A stretch of 64,000 nucleotides of DNA from UBA7662 sp036787895 (GTDB lineage: Bacteria > Bacteroidota > Bacteroidia > UBA7662): positions 110,475 through 174,474 of the forward strand of contig DAIQOK010000003.1 in NCBI GenBank assembly GCA_036787895.1, in the 5' to 3' direction. The position numbers were made by a program, and so were the translations under genes. The notes under the pieces are model-generated. The model ran no database searches and was not told where the DNA came from. It was given only the letters and a program-made list of their open reading frames with translations. The stretch's first letter is position 1. Each line of letters begins with the position of its first letter. Shown here piece after piece: positions 34,500 through 44,299 of the stretch.

Positions 34500-36615
34500 G
34501 GTCGAGCTGTCCGGTATTTGTATCAAAAACCTGGTTGACGATGAGGAAAAAGTCGGTTCCGATACGAGGAATCAACTGCAGCCTGACATTGAGATTAAGT
34601 TCTTCCTGCGCAGAGTTCCATTGACTTAAAACAGAACCAAAAATATTGGGATTGATGGCATACGCCAAGCGTGCGCCTATGAGGTCGGTTTGGAAGGCTC
34701 CTTCTGGCAAATACACCTGATTTTTTTCATAACGCAGACTTAAATTACCGTATTTGCTGGCCCGCCACAAAATATCAGCCCGCAACTGATTGCTGTTGCC
34801 GTTGTAAAACTCACCCCAGCTCATTTGCCCGTTAAATGAAAAAATGCGACCCCGGAAAGTAGTAAACCGCATATTTGACTGCCGCCATTGGTAAAATCCT
34901 GCCGGGATAACAATGCCGGGTGCAATGGTAAAATTGTTACGCAATCCCTCAGCGACCAGGGCATGATCGAGCGTCAATCGCTCCCCTTTTCGGGTATCAA
35001 AACCGAGGTACTGAATGCTGTAACTGAATGACTGGATGTCGCCGGTATCGTCGTATTGGGTATGAGTGATATTGGCGGGGCTGAAGTCGAACTGGCGTAT
35101 CCATTGCAGTCGGCCTTTGGGGCGAGGTTTAATGTTTACGCCCATAAACTGCTCGCGGAACGCCCTTCTGACCATCAAACCCAATTCCGGTTCAAACGCT
35201 GCCGGTGCACGCTGGGCGGAAGCGAAGAGGCTAAATTTATCGTTGGGATAACTCACAAAAAACCGCCACGCCAAAGCCTCAGGCCGAAAACCGCTGTCGG
35301 AATGGTGGGTATGAAGTAGGGCACCACCTAAATCGAGGTTTTTGTTGCTGAGGAAACGATTGGTCCCATACCGACCATTAATGCCATTGGTGGTATGCCA
35401 ACGGTCGCCGGTGATTTTGTGGGTGGTCATGGCTCCTACTACACTCTGTTCGCCCACATCCTGTCGCCAGGAAGCTGCGGTATAATTGGTTGAAGCCTGG
35501 CTGGGTGTAGCAGCGGTTTGAAGGCTCATAAAACCGAGGGTCCGGTCGTCTTCTTTCCCCAACAAACGGGCGCCGGCAATGATGGGCACGGCATTGCGGT
35601 TGGCATCGAGACCTATGGTTCGTGTATAGAAAGGATAAACCCGATTGCCGCCAAAGCCGAAATTAAAGAAGTCGTCGCCTTCCAGGAAAAACTCACGCAG
35701 CTCCGGAAAAAAGAGGGGAAAACGGGTGAGATTAATCTGCTGTTGGTCGGCCTCCACCTGGGCAAAATCAGTGTTAAAAGTGAGATTCAGTCGGTAAGTG
35801 GGAGAGATAAGGTAGTTAACATCTCCACCCACATTGCCGGTTGCCCGGGTGGTGCCCGGGGTAATTTCACCGCCACCAATGCCGTAGGGTTTAATCTCCA
35901 CAAACTGCTTTTGGGTGAGGTCGCGCATGCCGTGTAATTCGCCGGCTACACTCACTTGTTCCAGCCGGTTATCGCGACCCCATCCCTGCCAGCGCAGCTG
36001 TTCGCGTTTGCGACGAATATTACGTTCGAAATTTACTCCCCACAATTGTTCTTTATCGCCTACCCGGTATTTGAGCGTATAAAAGGGTATCTCAAATTCG
36101 GCAAACCAACCTTCGGCAGTGACTTTGGTACGTACATCCCATACCCCATTCCAGAAGGCATTGGTTGAACCTCCGTTGTTGAATACCTGTAAATCAGCGC
36201 GGGCACCATTGGGGTTGGTCACAAACTGAAAACCATTACGTTTATCGTGATAGGTATCGAGTATCACCATAAAGTTATCATCGAGTGTATAGTCGAAGTC
36301 GCGGCGCAGCTCGCGGGCGATGAGTTTGTCGGGCTGGCTGTCGTAACACCATACGGCGATGTAGATTTTCTGGTCGTCGTAGGCAATCGCGACTTCGGTG
36401 CGTTCGGTAGCGGCCTGGCCGAGTACCAGCTCCCGCTGGGTGAATTGGGTGATGCGCACCGCTTGTTGCCAGATGTCTTCATCGAGCAGGCCATCGATGC
36501 GGATGTTTTCGTTGGTGTAAACGGCTTGCATGCGGTTACCCTCCTGGGCAAAAAGGGGCAAGCTATGGCCGACCAGCCAACTGCTGAACAGCAATACAAA
36601 CAACCAAACTTTCAT
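34450..36615 (-). CDS. DUF5916 family outer-membrane protein with CBM9-like N-terminus
   Basis: A 721-residue secreted protein from the ATG at 36615, chosen because it begins a signal peptide (KVWLFVLLFSSWLVGHSLPLFAQ). Residues ~35-200 are a CBM9/DOMON-like sandwich (IRIDGLLDEDIWQQAV ... VAIAYDDQKIYIAVWCYDS ... FWNGVWDVRTKVTAEGWFAEFEIPF). The rest is a predicted barrel of alternating aromatic strands as in DUF5916. TATCTTCG ends six bases before the ATG. Substrate unknown. Confidence 0.88.
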   Translation of the reverse strand: MKVWLFVLLFSSWLVGHSLPLFAQEGNRMQAVYTNENIRIDGLLDEDIWQQAVRITQFTQRELVLGQAATERTEVAIAYDDQKIYIAVWCYDSQPDKLIARELRRDFDYTLDDNFMVILDTYHDKRNGFQFVTNPNGARADLQVFNNGGSTNAFWNGVWDVRTKVTAEGWFAEFEIPFYTLKYRVGDKEQLWGVNFERNIRRKREQLRWQGWGRDNRLEQVSVAGELHGMRDLTQKQFVEIKPYGIGGGEITPGTTRATGNVGGDVNYLISPTYRLNLTFNTDFAQVEADQQQINLTRFPLFFPELREFFLEGDDFFNFGFGGNRVYPFYTRTIGLDANRNAVPIIAGARLLGKEDDRTLGFMSLQTAATPSQASTNYTAASWRQDVGEQSVVGAMTTHKITGDRWHTTNGINGRYGTNRFLSNKNLDLGGALLHTHHSDSGFRPEALAWRFFVSYPNDKFSLFASAQRAPAAFEPELGLMVRRAFREQFMGVNIKPRPKGRLQWIRQFDFSPANITHTQYDDTGDIQSFSYSIQYLGFDTRKGERLTLDHALVAEGLRNNFTIAPGIVIPAGFYQWRQSNMRFTTFRGRIFSFNGQMSWGEFYNGNSNQLRADILWRASKYGNLSLRYEKNQVYLPEGAFQTDLIGARLAYAINPNIFGSVLSQWNSAQEELNLNVRLQLIPRIGTDFFLIVNQVFDTNTGQLDPTRGTVLGKLIWRFVV

Positions 36616-36621
36616 GGGCGA

Positions 36622-36629
36622 CGAAGATA
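36622..36629 (-). promoter_or_regulatory. -7 promoter box TATCTTCG of the DUF5916 gene
   Basis: TAnnTTCG match ending six bases before the ATG; it supports the start at 36615 over one further upstream at 36684. Confidence 0.4.
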
Positions 36630-36732
36630 AGTCAAAAACACGCTGGCTTAGAAAATTGGCGGGCGTATTAATTCTCCGCCTCATGGCACTTTTTTAAGTG
36701 CAAGACGTTGTACTTTGGGTTAAGTTTCCAAC

Positions 36733-37866
36733 ATGAACATAGGCATAGTATGTTATCCCACCTATGGTGGCAGCGGCGTTATCGCCACCGAATTGGGTAA
36801 AGCCCTGGCTGGCAGAGGCCACCAGGTGCATTTTATCAGTTATACCCAGCCGGCTCGCCTCGATATTTTTCTCGAGAATATCTTTTACCATGAAGTAGCC
36901 ATGGTGCATTATCCGCTTTTCGAACATTCACCTTATGTGTTGGCGCTGACCGGCAAATTGGTAGATGTGGTGAAATACGAAAAACTCGACATTCTCCATG
37001 TGCATTACGCCATTCCCCATGCTACCGCTGCCCATCTTGCCCAACAAATACTGGCTGCCCAAGGCATACGCGTGGCCATAGTTACTACACTACATGGCAC
37101 CGATGTTACCCTGGTGGGTAAAGACCCGACCTTTGAACCGGTGGTGAGTTTCGCCATCAACCAAAGCGACTCGGTAACCGCCGTTTCCGACTTCCTCAAA
37201 GCCGATACCTACCGCCACTTTCATGTGGAAAAGGAGATCGAAGTCATCCCCAATTTTGTTGACCTCAACCGCTTCAGCCACCGGGCAAAAAGCCATTTTA
37301 AGATGGCCATTGCACCCAATGGTGAGCGCATTGTCACCCACATTTCCAATTTCCGCAAAGTGAAGCGGATAGATAATGTGATACACGTTTTTAACGGCAT
37401 CCGAAAAGTATTAGCTGCACGCTTGTTACTCGTTGGCGACGGCCCGGAGCGCCAGAAAGCCGAAAACCTTTGCCGAGAACTTGATATGTGTGATGAAGTC
37501 CGCTTTTTGGGCAAACAAGAAGCAGTAGAAGAGCTGCTTTCAATCAGTGATTTGTTTGTGATGCCTTCCGAAACTGAAAGTTTTGGTCTGGCTGCCCTCG
37601 AGGCCATGGCCTGTCAGGTGCCGGTGATCTCGAGCGATGCCGGCGGGCTGACAGAAGTGAATTTGCACGGCATCACAGGATATGTGGCACACTATGACGA
37701 TATTGAGGCCATGACCGGCTTTGCTGTCGACATTTTAAAAGACGATGCCCGCCTGGCTGAGTTCCGTAAAAATGCGTTGGCACAGGCTAAAAAGTTTGAT
37801 ATCACCCATATTCTGCCCCTTTATGAAGCTCTTTACCAACGAACGCTCGCTTTACATACTGTTTAG
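36733..37866 (+). CDS. bshA: N-acetyl-alpha-D-glucosaminyl L-malate synthase (bacillithiol step 1)
   Basis: A 377-residue GT4 glycosyltransferase joining GlcNAc from UDP-GlcNAc to L-malate, the first step of bacillithiol synthesis. Diagnostic sequence: IGIVCYPTYGGSGVIATELGKALAGRGH, HVHYAIPHATAA, TLHGTDVTLVG, ISNFRKVKRIDNV and MPSETESFGLAALEAMACQVPVISS. Full length. The last 44 bases overlap the start of a PrcB-like lipoprotein gene. A TACTTTG element 14 bases upstream is a one-base-short match to the -7 box. bshB and bshC are not in the window. Confidence 0.95.
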   Translation: MNIGIVCYPTYGGSGVIATELGKALAGRGHQVHFISYTQPARLDIFLENIFYHEVAMVHYPLFEHSPYVLALTGKLVDVVKYEKLDILHVHYAIPHATAAHLAQQILAAQGIRVAIVTTLHGTDVTLVGKDPTFEPVVSFAINQSDSVTAVSDFLKADTYRHFHVEKEIEVIPNFVDLNRFSHRAKSHFKMAIAPNGERIVTHISNFRKVKRIDNVIHVFNGIRKVLAARLLLVGDGPERQKAENLCRELDMCDEVRFLGKQEAVEELLSISDLFVMPSETESFGLAALEAMACQVPVISSDAGGLTEVNLHGITGYVAHYDDIEAMTGFAVDILKDDARLAEFRKNALAQAKKFDITHILPLYEALYQRTLALHTV

Positions 37867-38314
37867 TCTGCTTCTCATTTTTGGCATCAGTTGTGTTGCC
37901 AGCAAAGCCCATTTGTTGAGTTTTGAATATCTCCCGGCGGTATTCGAACATGAATATGCCGAGAAGGAGGCCAAAGCTTATTTGATCAACGACCAGGAGG
38001 ATTATTACAAACTGTTGAAGGAGCTCAAAATGCGACAGCAGGATCGGGATGAATACGGTGAATACTGGGAGAAATACAGTTTGTTGTTGGTGTATGGTGG
38101 CACCCGACCGTCCAGCGGTTACCATATCCAAACCGATACCATCATCCAAAAAGGCAAGGAAATGGAAGTTTTAGCCACCTTGCATGAGCCTGGCAATAAT
38201 TGTATGGTAGCAGATATGATTACTTATCCGGTACAATTACTGGCTATTCCAAAAACTTATGTTAAAGGAGATATCGGGCTGGTAATCAAGTCGCGCAAGA
38301 AGCCTTGCAGATAA
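37823..38314 (+). CDS. PrcB-like lipoprotein
   Basis: A 163-residue protein from the ATG at 37823, overlapping bshA by 44 bases in another frame. A lipoprotein signal (LFSLLLIFGISC) is followed by an alpha/beta domain whose end, LLLVYGGTRPSSGYHIQTDTIIQ...VLATLHEPGNNCMVADMITYPVQLLAIPKT, matches the PrcB C-terminal domain, known as a partner of dentilisin-type proteases in spirochetes. Role here unknown. Overlap with bshA means part of both proteins shares DNA. Confidence 0.72.
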   Translation: MKLFTNERSLYILFSLLLIFGISCVASKAHLLSFEYLPAVFEHEYAEKEAKAYLINDQEDYYKLLKELKMRQQDRDEYGEYWEKYSLLLVYGGTRPSSGYHIQTDTIIQKGKEMEVLATLHEPGNNCMVADMITYPVQLLAIPKTYVKGDIGLVIKSRKKPCR

Positions 38315-38328
38315 TTCATTTCTTTTGT

Positions 38329-38336
38329 TAGCTTTG
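38329..38336 (+). promoter_or_regulatory. -7 promoter box TAGCTTTG of the metal-efflux operon
   Basis: Exact TAnnTTTG match four bases before the GTG at 38341. A TTG at 38305-38307, 21 bases upstream, is a plausible -33 element. Predicts a leaderless GTG-initiated mRNA. Confidence 0.5.
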
Positions 38337-38340
38337 TAAA

Positions 38341-38721
38341 GTGCATAAGCTCACTAAAATAGCTCTTTTCACCGCGCTGTTTCTTTTACTCGGACACAGC
38401 CTGGTTCCTCACCATCATGAGGTGATGGAGGAACACGCTTACATAGGCGAGGTACAGCAGGGGTTGGGTGGTATTTTTGCCGATTTATTCCAGGTTAATC
38501 TGGGCAACAACCACCTGGAGGAAATGCGCCTGAATGAATTTGATCAGGAGCTTGCTATTCAATTGCAAAATGATGCAGAACTCGGCCTGGCTGCGACCTA
38601 TCTCACCCTGCCCGATATTCACCCCATTCCGGCACGGCCTGGTTTAATCCAACAAAACGATTCACTCGTTCAACTTCTGCTCACCGCTGCTTCAGGTGAA
38701 CGAGGTCCCCCAAAATCTTAG
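38341..38721 (+). CDS. Small secreted protein at the head of a metal-efflux operon
   Basis: A 126-residue protein from a GTG at 38341. It has an N-terminal hydrophobic helix (IALFTALFLLLGHSLV) followed by PHHHEVMEE, a His-rich turn. The rest is acidic and helical. It lies 67 bases ahead of the CusA-type pump. Small His-motif proteins at this position are common in Bacteroidota efflux operons, so a periplasmic metal-handling role is inferred only. Confidence 0.6.
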   Translation: MHKLTKIALFTALFLLLGHSLVPHHHEVMEEHAYIGEVQQGLGGIFADLFQVNLGNNHLEEMRLNEFDQELAIQLQNDAELGLAATYLTLPDIHPIPARPGLIQQNDSLVQLLLTAASGERGPPKS

Positions 38722-38788
38722 TATTTGCCGCTGAGCATGTCTGTTCGGGCATGCCTTTTCCTGGCCTTTTTGGCCGTAAAGCAATACT

Positions 38789-41700
38789 ATGATCGACAAA
38801 ATCATTCATTTTAGCATACACAATAAGCTCATTGTGGCCCTGATGGTCGCCTTATTGGCCGCCTGGGGGATATATTCGGCTACCCATCTCCCACTCGATG
38901 CTGTACCCGACATTACCAATAATCAGGTGCAATTGGTTACCGTTTCACCGGCGCTTGCACCCCAGGAAGTGGAGCGATTTATTACCTACCCGGTTGAAGT
39001 AGCCATGGCCAACTTACCGGAAGTTGAGCTCGTCCGCAGCATATCGCGTTATGGTTTGAGCGTGGTAACCATCGTTTTTAAAGAGGAGATGGAGACCATG
39101 CGCGCCAGACAATTGGTAGGTGAAAAGCTGGCTTTATTACAAACCGAACTCGATCCTAAGCTCGGTTTGCCTTATATGATGCCCATCACTACCGGTTTGG
39201 GAGAGATTTACCAATATACCCTGGAAGTAGACCCGGCTTTTGCGAGCAAATACAACACCATGGAATTGCGGTCCATACACGATTGGATAGTCAAACGCCG
39301 ATTAGCAGGTTTACCCGGGGTGATTGAAGTAAGCAGCTTCGGCGGTTACCTCAAGCAATACGAGCTAGCCGTCAATCACGATCGCCTGCGGAGTTTTAAT
39401 CTTACTATAGCCGAAGTTTTTGCTGCGGTCGAAAAAAACAATGGCAATGCCGGCGGAAGTTACATAGAAAAAGGAGCCAACGCTTATTATGTGCGGAGTG
39501 AAGGCCTCATCCGCGATTTCGACGACCTAAAAAAGGTGGTGGTCAAAAATGTGGGCGGCACACCCATTACTCTCGGTCAGCTGGCCGAAATCCGCTTTGG
39601 ACACGCCATGCGTTACGGCGCCATGACCAAAAATGGTGAAGGAGAAGCAGTAGGCGGCATAGTGCTGATGATGAAAGGTGCCAATGCGAACGAAACGCTG
39701 AAAGAAGTACACAAAAGGGTGGCTGAACTCCAAACTACACTGCCCGAAGGAGTAAAACTCGTGCCTTATCTCGACCGCTCCGAGCTGGTTAGCAAGGTCA
39801 TCGGCACTGTAGGTAAAAACCTGCTCGAGGGCGGATTAATTGTGGTGCTTATACTCATCCTGCTCCTTGGCAATCTGCGTGCAGGCCTCATTGTGGCTTC
39901 GGTCATACCGCTGGCGATGTTGTTTGCACTGGCCATGATGCGGCAATTTAATGTGTCGGCTAATTTGATGAGTTTGGGAGCCATCGACTTCGGCCTCATA
40001 GTCGATGGCGCCGTAATTATCGTTGAAAGTATCGTTCATCGTTTGCACAATCGCCACGAAGCCGGGCTGCTGAGTCGGGAACAAATGGAAAAACTTGTCT
40101 ACCAATCCTCCGCGAAAATCCGCTCTTCTGCGGCGTTTGGGGAGATTATCATCCTCATTGTCTATCTCCCCATACTGGCTTTGGTAGGTGTAGAAGGAAA
40201 GATGTTCCGGCCCATGGCCATGACTGTTGGTTTTGCCATACTGGGAGCGCTGATACTCTCCATGACCTATGTACCCATGATGAGTGCACTTTTCCTGAGT
40301 CGGAAGCGGCAGGACAAAAAGAACTGGTCGGACCATATCATGACCCACTTAGGACGCCTGTACCAACCCGTTTTGGATAGGGCATTGGCCCGACCAAAAT
40401 TGGTCATTGGCAGTGCTCTGTTGGCTTTATTGTTATCACTTTTGCTCTTTACCCGGCTGGGAGCCGTATTTATACCCAATCTCGAAGAAGGCGATTTAGC
40501 CATGCAAATGACAGTTCCTGCAGGAAGTTCGCTGAGTCAGAGTATAGCCGCCAGCACCAAGGCTGAAACCATACTGCTGGCCAACTTCCCGGAAGTGAAA
40601 GGAGTTGTCAGCAAAATAGGCACAGCCGAAATCCCCACCGATCCCATGGCGGTGGAAGATGCCGACATTATGATATTGATGAAACCCAAAGAGGAATGGA
40701 CATCTGCCCGCGACCGCGAAACCCTCGTTGCACTGATGAAAGCCAAGCTGGAAGATCTGCCCGGGGTTTCTTTTGAATTTACCCAACCCATTCAGTTGCG
40801 CTTTAATGAATTGCTCACCGGTGTAAAGTCTGATATCGCCGTGAAAATTTATGGCGACGACCTCGGTAAACTGGCCGCTTTGGCCGAACAGGCAGCAGGG
40901 GTAATTAATGAAGTGCAAGGTGCCGCTGATGTGCTGGTACAGCAAACAGAAGGTCTGCCTCAGCTCATGATTCGCTGGGACAGAGATAAAATTGCAGCCT
41001 ATGGTTTAACTGTTCTGGAACTCAACGAAGCGGTCCAAACCGCCTATGCAGGCAAATTAGCCGGAAAAGTATATGAAGGCGAAGCACATTTCGACTTGGT
41101 TGTCAGACTAAACACCGAGGAAAGGAACAGCCTGACTTCGGTTCAACAACTCATGGTACGCGCTTCGTCGGGACTATTGGTGCAACTCAGCACCATGGCC
41201 GACATTCGGCTCGAACCGGGCCCCATGCTCATCTCCCGTGAAAATACCAAACGCCTGGTATCCGTGCTGATTAATGTACGCGACCGCGATTACGAATCGT
41301 TTGTGCAGGAATTGGAGGTCAAACTCAAACAAACACTTAAATTACCGGCAGGTTATTACATCAGCTATGGCGGACAATTTGAGCAACTCGAAGAAGCCAG
41401 TCGCCGCCTCGCTTTTGCCGTCCCAGTGGCGCTTTTTCTCATCTTCCTCCTCCTCTATTTCACCTTTGGCTCGGTGGTTCAGGCCATTTTGATTTTCACC
41501 GCCATTCCGCTCTCCGCCATTGGTGGCATCGTGGCCCTTTGGTTACGTGATTTACCCTTCAGCATCAGCGCTGGCGTGGGCTTTATCGCTTTATTTGGCG
41601 TGGCCGTGCTCAATGGCATCGTGCTTATTGCCTATTTCAACCAACTCAAAGCCGAAGGTATGACCGACGTTATGGAAAGAATACGCACCGGCAGTCTCGT

Positions 41701-43105
41701 ACGTTTACGACCGGTAGTGATGACAGCTGCTGTCGCTTCTTTGGGTTTTTTACCCATGGCCTTATCTACCAGCAATGGAGGTGAAGTTCAGCGCCCGCTG
41801 GCTACTGTGGTCATTGGCGGTTTGATTACGGCAACCTTCCTCACCCTGGTGGTTTTGCCGGCGCTGTATTTATTGGTCGAAAACAGAAAATCTGGCCGAA
41901 AACGCGGTAAAATAGCGGTTCCCGCTCTGGTGTTGCTGTGCTGCTGCATGTCCTTCCCAAGTCTGGCACAAAAGAGCTGGTCGACACCGGAGGCGGCCAT
42001 TCAGCAGGCTTTACGCAACCACCCCGACATCAAACAGGCACGTTTAGAAGTAGAACAGGGCGAAAAACTCCTCAAAACGAGCTGGGACCCGGGTATGTTC
42101 GAATTCGACTGGCAACGCGGTCAGTTGAACGCCACACCCATCGACAATTTCTTCACCTTTCGTCAGTCGCTCGGTCAGCCAGCTTTGGCCGTAGCCCAGC
42201 GGCAATATGGCAAGCTGGATGTGACCATACGGGCCACCCGGCTCAAAAACCGCGAACAACTCCTGGCAACTCAGGTATTCGAAGCCTGGCAAAATTGGGC
42301 CCTCGCTTATTGGCGAAAAAATGCCCTCGAAACGCAGCTCGACAAACACGCTACCTTCAGCCGTATTGCCGCTGCCCGTTATGCCCAGGGTGCCATCAGT
42401 TTACTCGCCAAAACGGTGGCAGAGCATAATTACGAAGAGATGCAACTTCAACTGGCCACTGCCACCAACACCGAAAAAGATGCCTTGGCCGCATTGCTGC
42501 TGTTGCTCGGAGAATCAACGCCGGCAGAGCCTCTTGCGCCGGTAGTGGTCCTGCTCGAGCTGCCCACCAATGCATCGGCAACTCTTACTCCAGCCTTGCG
42601 ACTGCGCCAATTGGAGGTAGGTTTGGCAGCTCAACAGTTGCGGGTACAACAAAATAAGTTGACACCTTCGTTATCCTTGGGTTACTTTAATCAAGAACTC
42701 GAAAATGTAGGTGGTTTTCAGGGTGTACAACTCACCGTGGGTATTCCCCTTTGGTTCAGACCACGTTCAGGCGAAATTCAGGCAGCACGAATGCAACGCG
42801 AAAGCCTCGACATTGCCCGCGATTATGCATTTACTAGCCACCGGTTAGCACAGGAATCAGCCTACCGCAAAGCCTTGAATCACCAGCAACGCCTGACGTA
42901 TTATCGCGAAACTGCTGCCAAAAGAGCCCAGCTCATGGCTGCCAATGCCGAAGTCGCGTTCCGCCAGGGTGAAATTGAGTATGTAGAATACCTGCAAGCA
43001 CTCGATGCTGTACTACAGATTCAGTTGAACACCTACGAAAGCCAGTATCAATACCAGTTAGCGGTTTATCAATACCGTCAGCTACTCAACCTTGATAAAT
43101 TCTAA
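38789..43105 (+). CDS. CusA/CzcA heavy-metal RND transporter fused to a TolC-like outer-membrane factor
   Basis: A 1438-residue fusion. Residues ~1-1030 are an HME-RND pump: DAVPDITNNQVQL and GAIDFGLIVDGAVIIVES (the heavy-metal helix 4 signature), with two large periplasmic loops. Residues ~1062-1438 are a TolC/OEP protein (STPEAAIQQALRNHPDIKQARLEVEQGEKLL ... RQGEIEYVEYLQALDAV). Between them residues ~1040-1061 (VPALVLLCCCMSFPSLAQ) look like an intact signal peptide, so the halves may be separated by signal peptidase. The fusion is known in Bacteroidota. The CusB adaptor gene follows after 3 bases. Confidence 0.93.
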   Translation: MIDKIIHFSIHNKLIVALMVALLAAWGIYSATHLPLDAVPDITNNQVQLVTVSPALAPQEVERFITYPVEVAMANLPEVELVRSISRYGLSVVTIVFKEEMETMRARQLVGEKLALLQTELDPKLGLPYMMPITTGLGEIYQYTLEVDPAFASKYNTMELRSIHDWIVKRRLAGLPGVIEVSSFGGYLKQYELAVNHDRLRSFNLTIAEVFAAVEKNNGNAGGSYIEKGANAYYVRSEGLIRDFDDLKKVVVKNVGGTPITLGQLAEIRFGHAMRYGAMTKNGEGEAVGGIVLMMKGANANETLKEVHKRVAELQTTLPEGVKLVPYLDRSELVSKVIGTVGKNLLEGGLIVVLILILLLGNLRAGLIVASVIPLAMLFALAMMRQFNVSANLMSLGAIDFGLIVDGAVIIVESIVHRLHNRHEAGLLSREQMEKLVYQSSAKIRSSAAFGEIIILIVYLPILALVGVEGKMFRPMAMTVGFAILGALILSMTYVPMMSALFLSRKRQDKKNWSDHIMTHLGRLYQPVLDRALARPKLVIGSALLALLLSLLLFTRLGAVFIPNLEEGDLAMQMTVPAGSSLSQSIAASTKAETILLANFPEVKGVVSKIGTAEIPTDPMAVEDADIMILMKPKEEWTSARDRETLVALMKAKLEDLPGVSFEFTQPIQLRFNELLTGVKSDIAVKIYGDDLGKLAALAEQAAGVINEVQGAADVLVQQTEGLPQLMIRWDRDKIAAYGLTVLELNEAVQTAYAGKLAGKVYEGEAHFDLVVRLNTEERNSLTSVQQLMVRASSGLLVQLSTMADIRLEPGPMLISRENTKRLVSVLINVRDRDYESFVQELEVKLKQTLKLPAGYYISYGGQFEQLEEASRRLAFAVPVALFLIFLLLYFTFGSVVQAILIFTAIPLSAIGGIVALWLRDLPFSISAGVGFIALFGVAVLNGIVLIAYFNQLKAEGMTDVMERIRTGSLVRLRPVVMTAAVASLGFLPMALSTSNGGEVQRPLATVVIGGLITATFLTLVVLPALYLLVENRKSGRKRGKIAVPALVLLCCCMSFPSLAQKSWSTPEAAIQQALRNHPDIKQARLEVEQGEKLLKTSWDPGMFEFDWQRGQLNATPIDNFFTFRQSLGQPALAVAQRQYGKLDVTIRATRLKNREQLLATQVFEAWQNWALAYWRKNALETQLDKHATFSRIAAARYAQGAISLLAKTVAEHNYEEMQLQLATATNTEKDALAALLLLLGESTPAEPLAPVVVLLELPTNASATLTPALRLRQLEVGLAAQQLRVQQNKLTPSLSLGYFNQELENVGGFQGVQLTVGIPLWFRPRSGEIQAARMQRESLDIARDYAFTSHRLAQESAYRKALNHQQRLTYYRETAAKRAQLMAANAEVAFRQGEIEYVEYLQALDAVLQIQLNTYESQYQYQLAVYQYRQLLNLDKF

Positions 43106-43108
43106 GTC

Positions 43109-44254
43109 ATGAAAAATATCCTAGTATATAGTTCCCTCCTTTTGTTAGGCTCCTGCAGTTCGCCTGAAGCAGAACCACAAAATGAATCCAACGGTCAAAC
43201 CATAAGCGATACGCTCACGCTTTCGAAAGAACAAAGGACACAAACCGGCGTGGCTACAACATTGGTAGTGCGCGAACAAATCAGCGGCAGCATCAGCTGT
43301 AATGGTGTAATTGATGTTCCACCGCAATACCTGGCCGATTTGAGCCCACCTTTGCCCGGCTATATTACCGAAATTCGAGTCAAAGGAGGTGAAACTGTTC
43401 GGAAGGGACAAGTTTTGGCCACACTCGAACATCCTGATTATATCGAATTGCAACGACGTTTCCTCGAGGCAAATAGCCAGCTGAAATTCGTTCAAGCCGA
43501 CTTCAACCGCCAGCAAGAATTGCTGAAAGCCGACGCCACCGCCACCAAAAGTTTCGAAAAGGCCCGCGCAGACTACCAATTGCAACAAACCGCCGTGGCC
43601 GCTCTGGGGGCTCAACTTAAGCGACTTGGCATAAAACCGGAACAGCTGGATGCCGGTAGCCTTCAGCAAACCATCAGTCTTATTGCCCCGTTTAACGGTT
43701 ATGTGGTAAGTGTAGATGGAGCTATTGGACGTTTTGTGGGTAGCGACAGGCCCTTGGTTCAATTGGTCAATAAGGAACATCTGCATCTTGAATTGCAGTT
43801 GTTTGAACAAGATCTGGAGCGGGTTAAAATTGGTCAGCAACTTACTTTTACAGTACTAAATGCCGGTTCAAAAAGCTATACCGGTGATGTTTTCCTCATA
43901 GCTCCTACCATTGATTTGGAAAAACGCACGAGTAATATTCATGCACATATTGATGGACATCATGACTTTTTACGTCCGGGCATGTATGTGAAAGCCCAAA
44001 TCAAAACCGATGTCCAAAATACACTGACCGTGGATGAACAGGCGGTAGTGACGATTGATGATACTCATTTTGTATACATTCAATTGTCTGAAAGTCAGTA
44101 TTTGCGCAAAAACATAAAAACCGGCATTACAGCCAACGGTCGTATTGCGGTATTGGAAGGACTCGCTGAAAACCAGCTAGTGGCAATAAAAGGTGTACTG
44201 TATCTCGAAGGTAAATATCAAAGTGCCTTTGCCACCGACGAAGCGGGCCATTAA
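43109..44254 (+). CDS. CusB/CzcB-type periplasmic adaptor of the RND efflux system
   Basis: A 381-residue membrane-fusion protein, lipoprotein-anchored (SLLLLGSC). Barrel-sandwich and hairpin domains span ~70-200 (PPLPGYITEIRVKGGETVRKGQVLATLEHPDYIELQRRF...), then a beta-barrel (VNKEHLHLELQLFEQDLERVKIGQQ) and membrane-proximal part. It links the inner-membrane pump to the outer-membrane channel. Three bases downstream of the pump gene, so certainly co-transcribed. Metal specificity not determined. Confidence 0.93.
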   Translation: MKNILVYSSLLLLGSCSSPEAEPQNESNGQTISDTLTLSKEQRTQTGVATTLVVREQISGSISCNGVIDVPPQYLADLSPPLPGYITEIRVKGGETVRKGQVLATLEHPDYIELQRRFLEANSQLKFVQADFNRQQELLKADATATKSFEKARADYQLQQTAVAALGAQLKRLGIKPEQLDAGSLQQTISLIAPFNGYVVSVDGAIGRFVGSDRPLVQLVNKEHLHLELQLFEQDLERVKIGQQLTFTVLNAGSKSYTGDVFLIAPTIDLEKRTSNIHAHIDGHHDFLRPGMYVKAQIKTDVQNTLTVDEQAVVTIDDTHFVYIQLSESQYLRKNIKTGITANGRIAVLEGLAENQLVAIKGVLYLEGKYQSAFATDEAGH

Positions 44255-44267
44255 AATTCGAGTTGGA

Positions 44268-44299
44268 GATAAGGCAGGCATTCGTTTGCCTTGCTTATC
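44268..44299. promoter_or_regulatory. Imperfect hairpin ahead of the VIT1/CCC1 gene
   Basis: GATAAG...GGCA and TGCC...CTTATC pair around a short loop, with three mismatched bases in the middle. It lies between the cusB stop and the VIT1 start and overlaps the TATCTTCG box at 44296-44303. It may be a metal-dependent operator or an attenuator; no T-run follows, so not a classic terminator. Confidence 0.35.

Noticed and set aside
38730..38760. Terminator between the small secreted protein and the CusA-type gene
   Set aside because: Only a 5-bp stem (GCATG/CATGC) with no T-run; the genes are likely co-transcribed.
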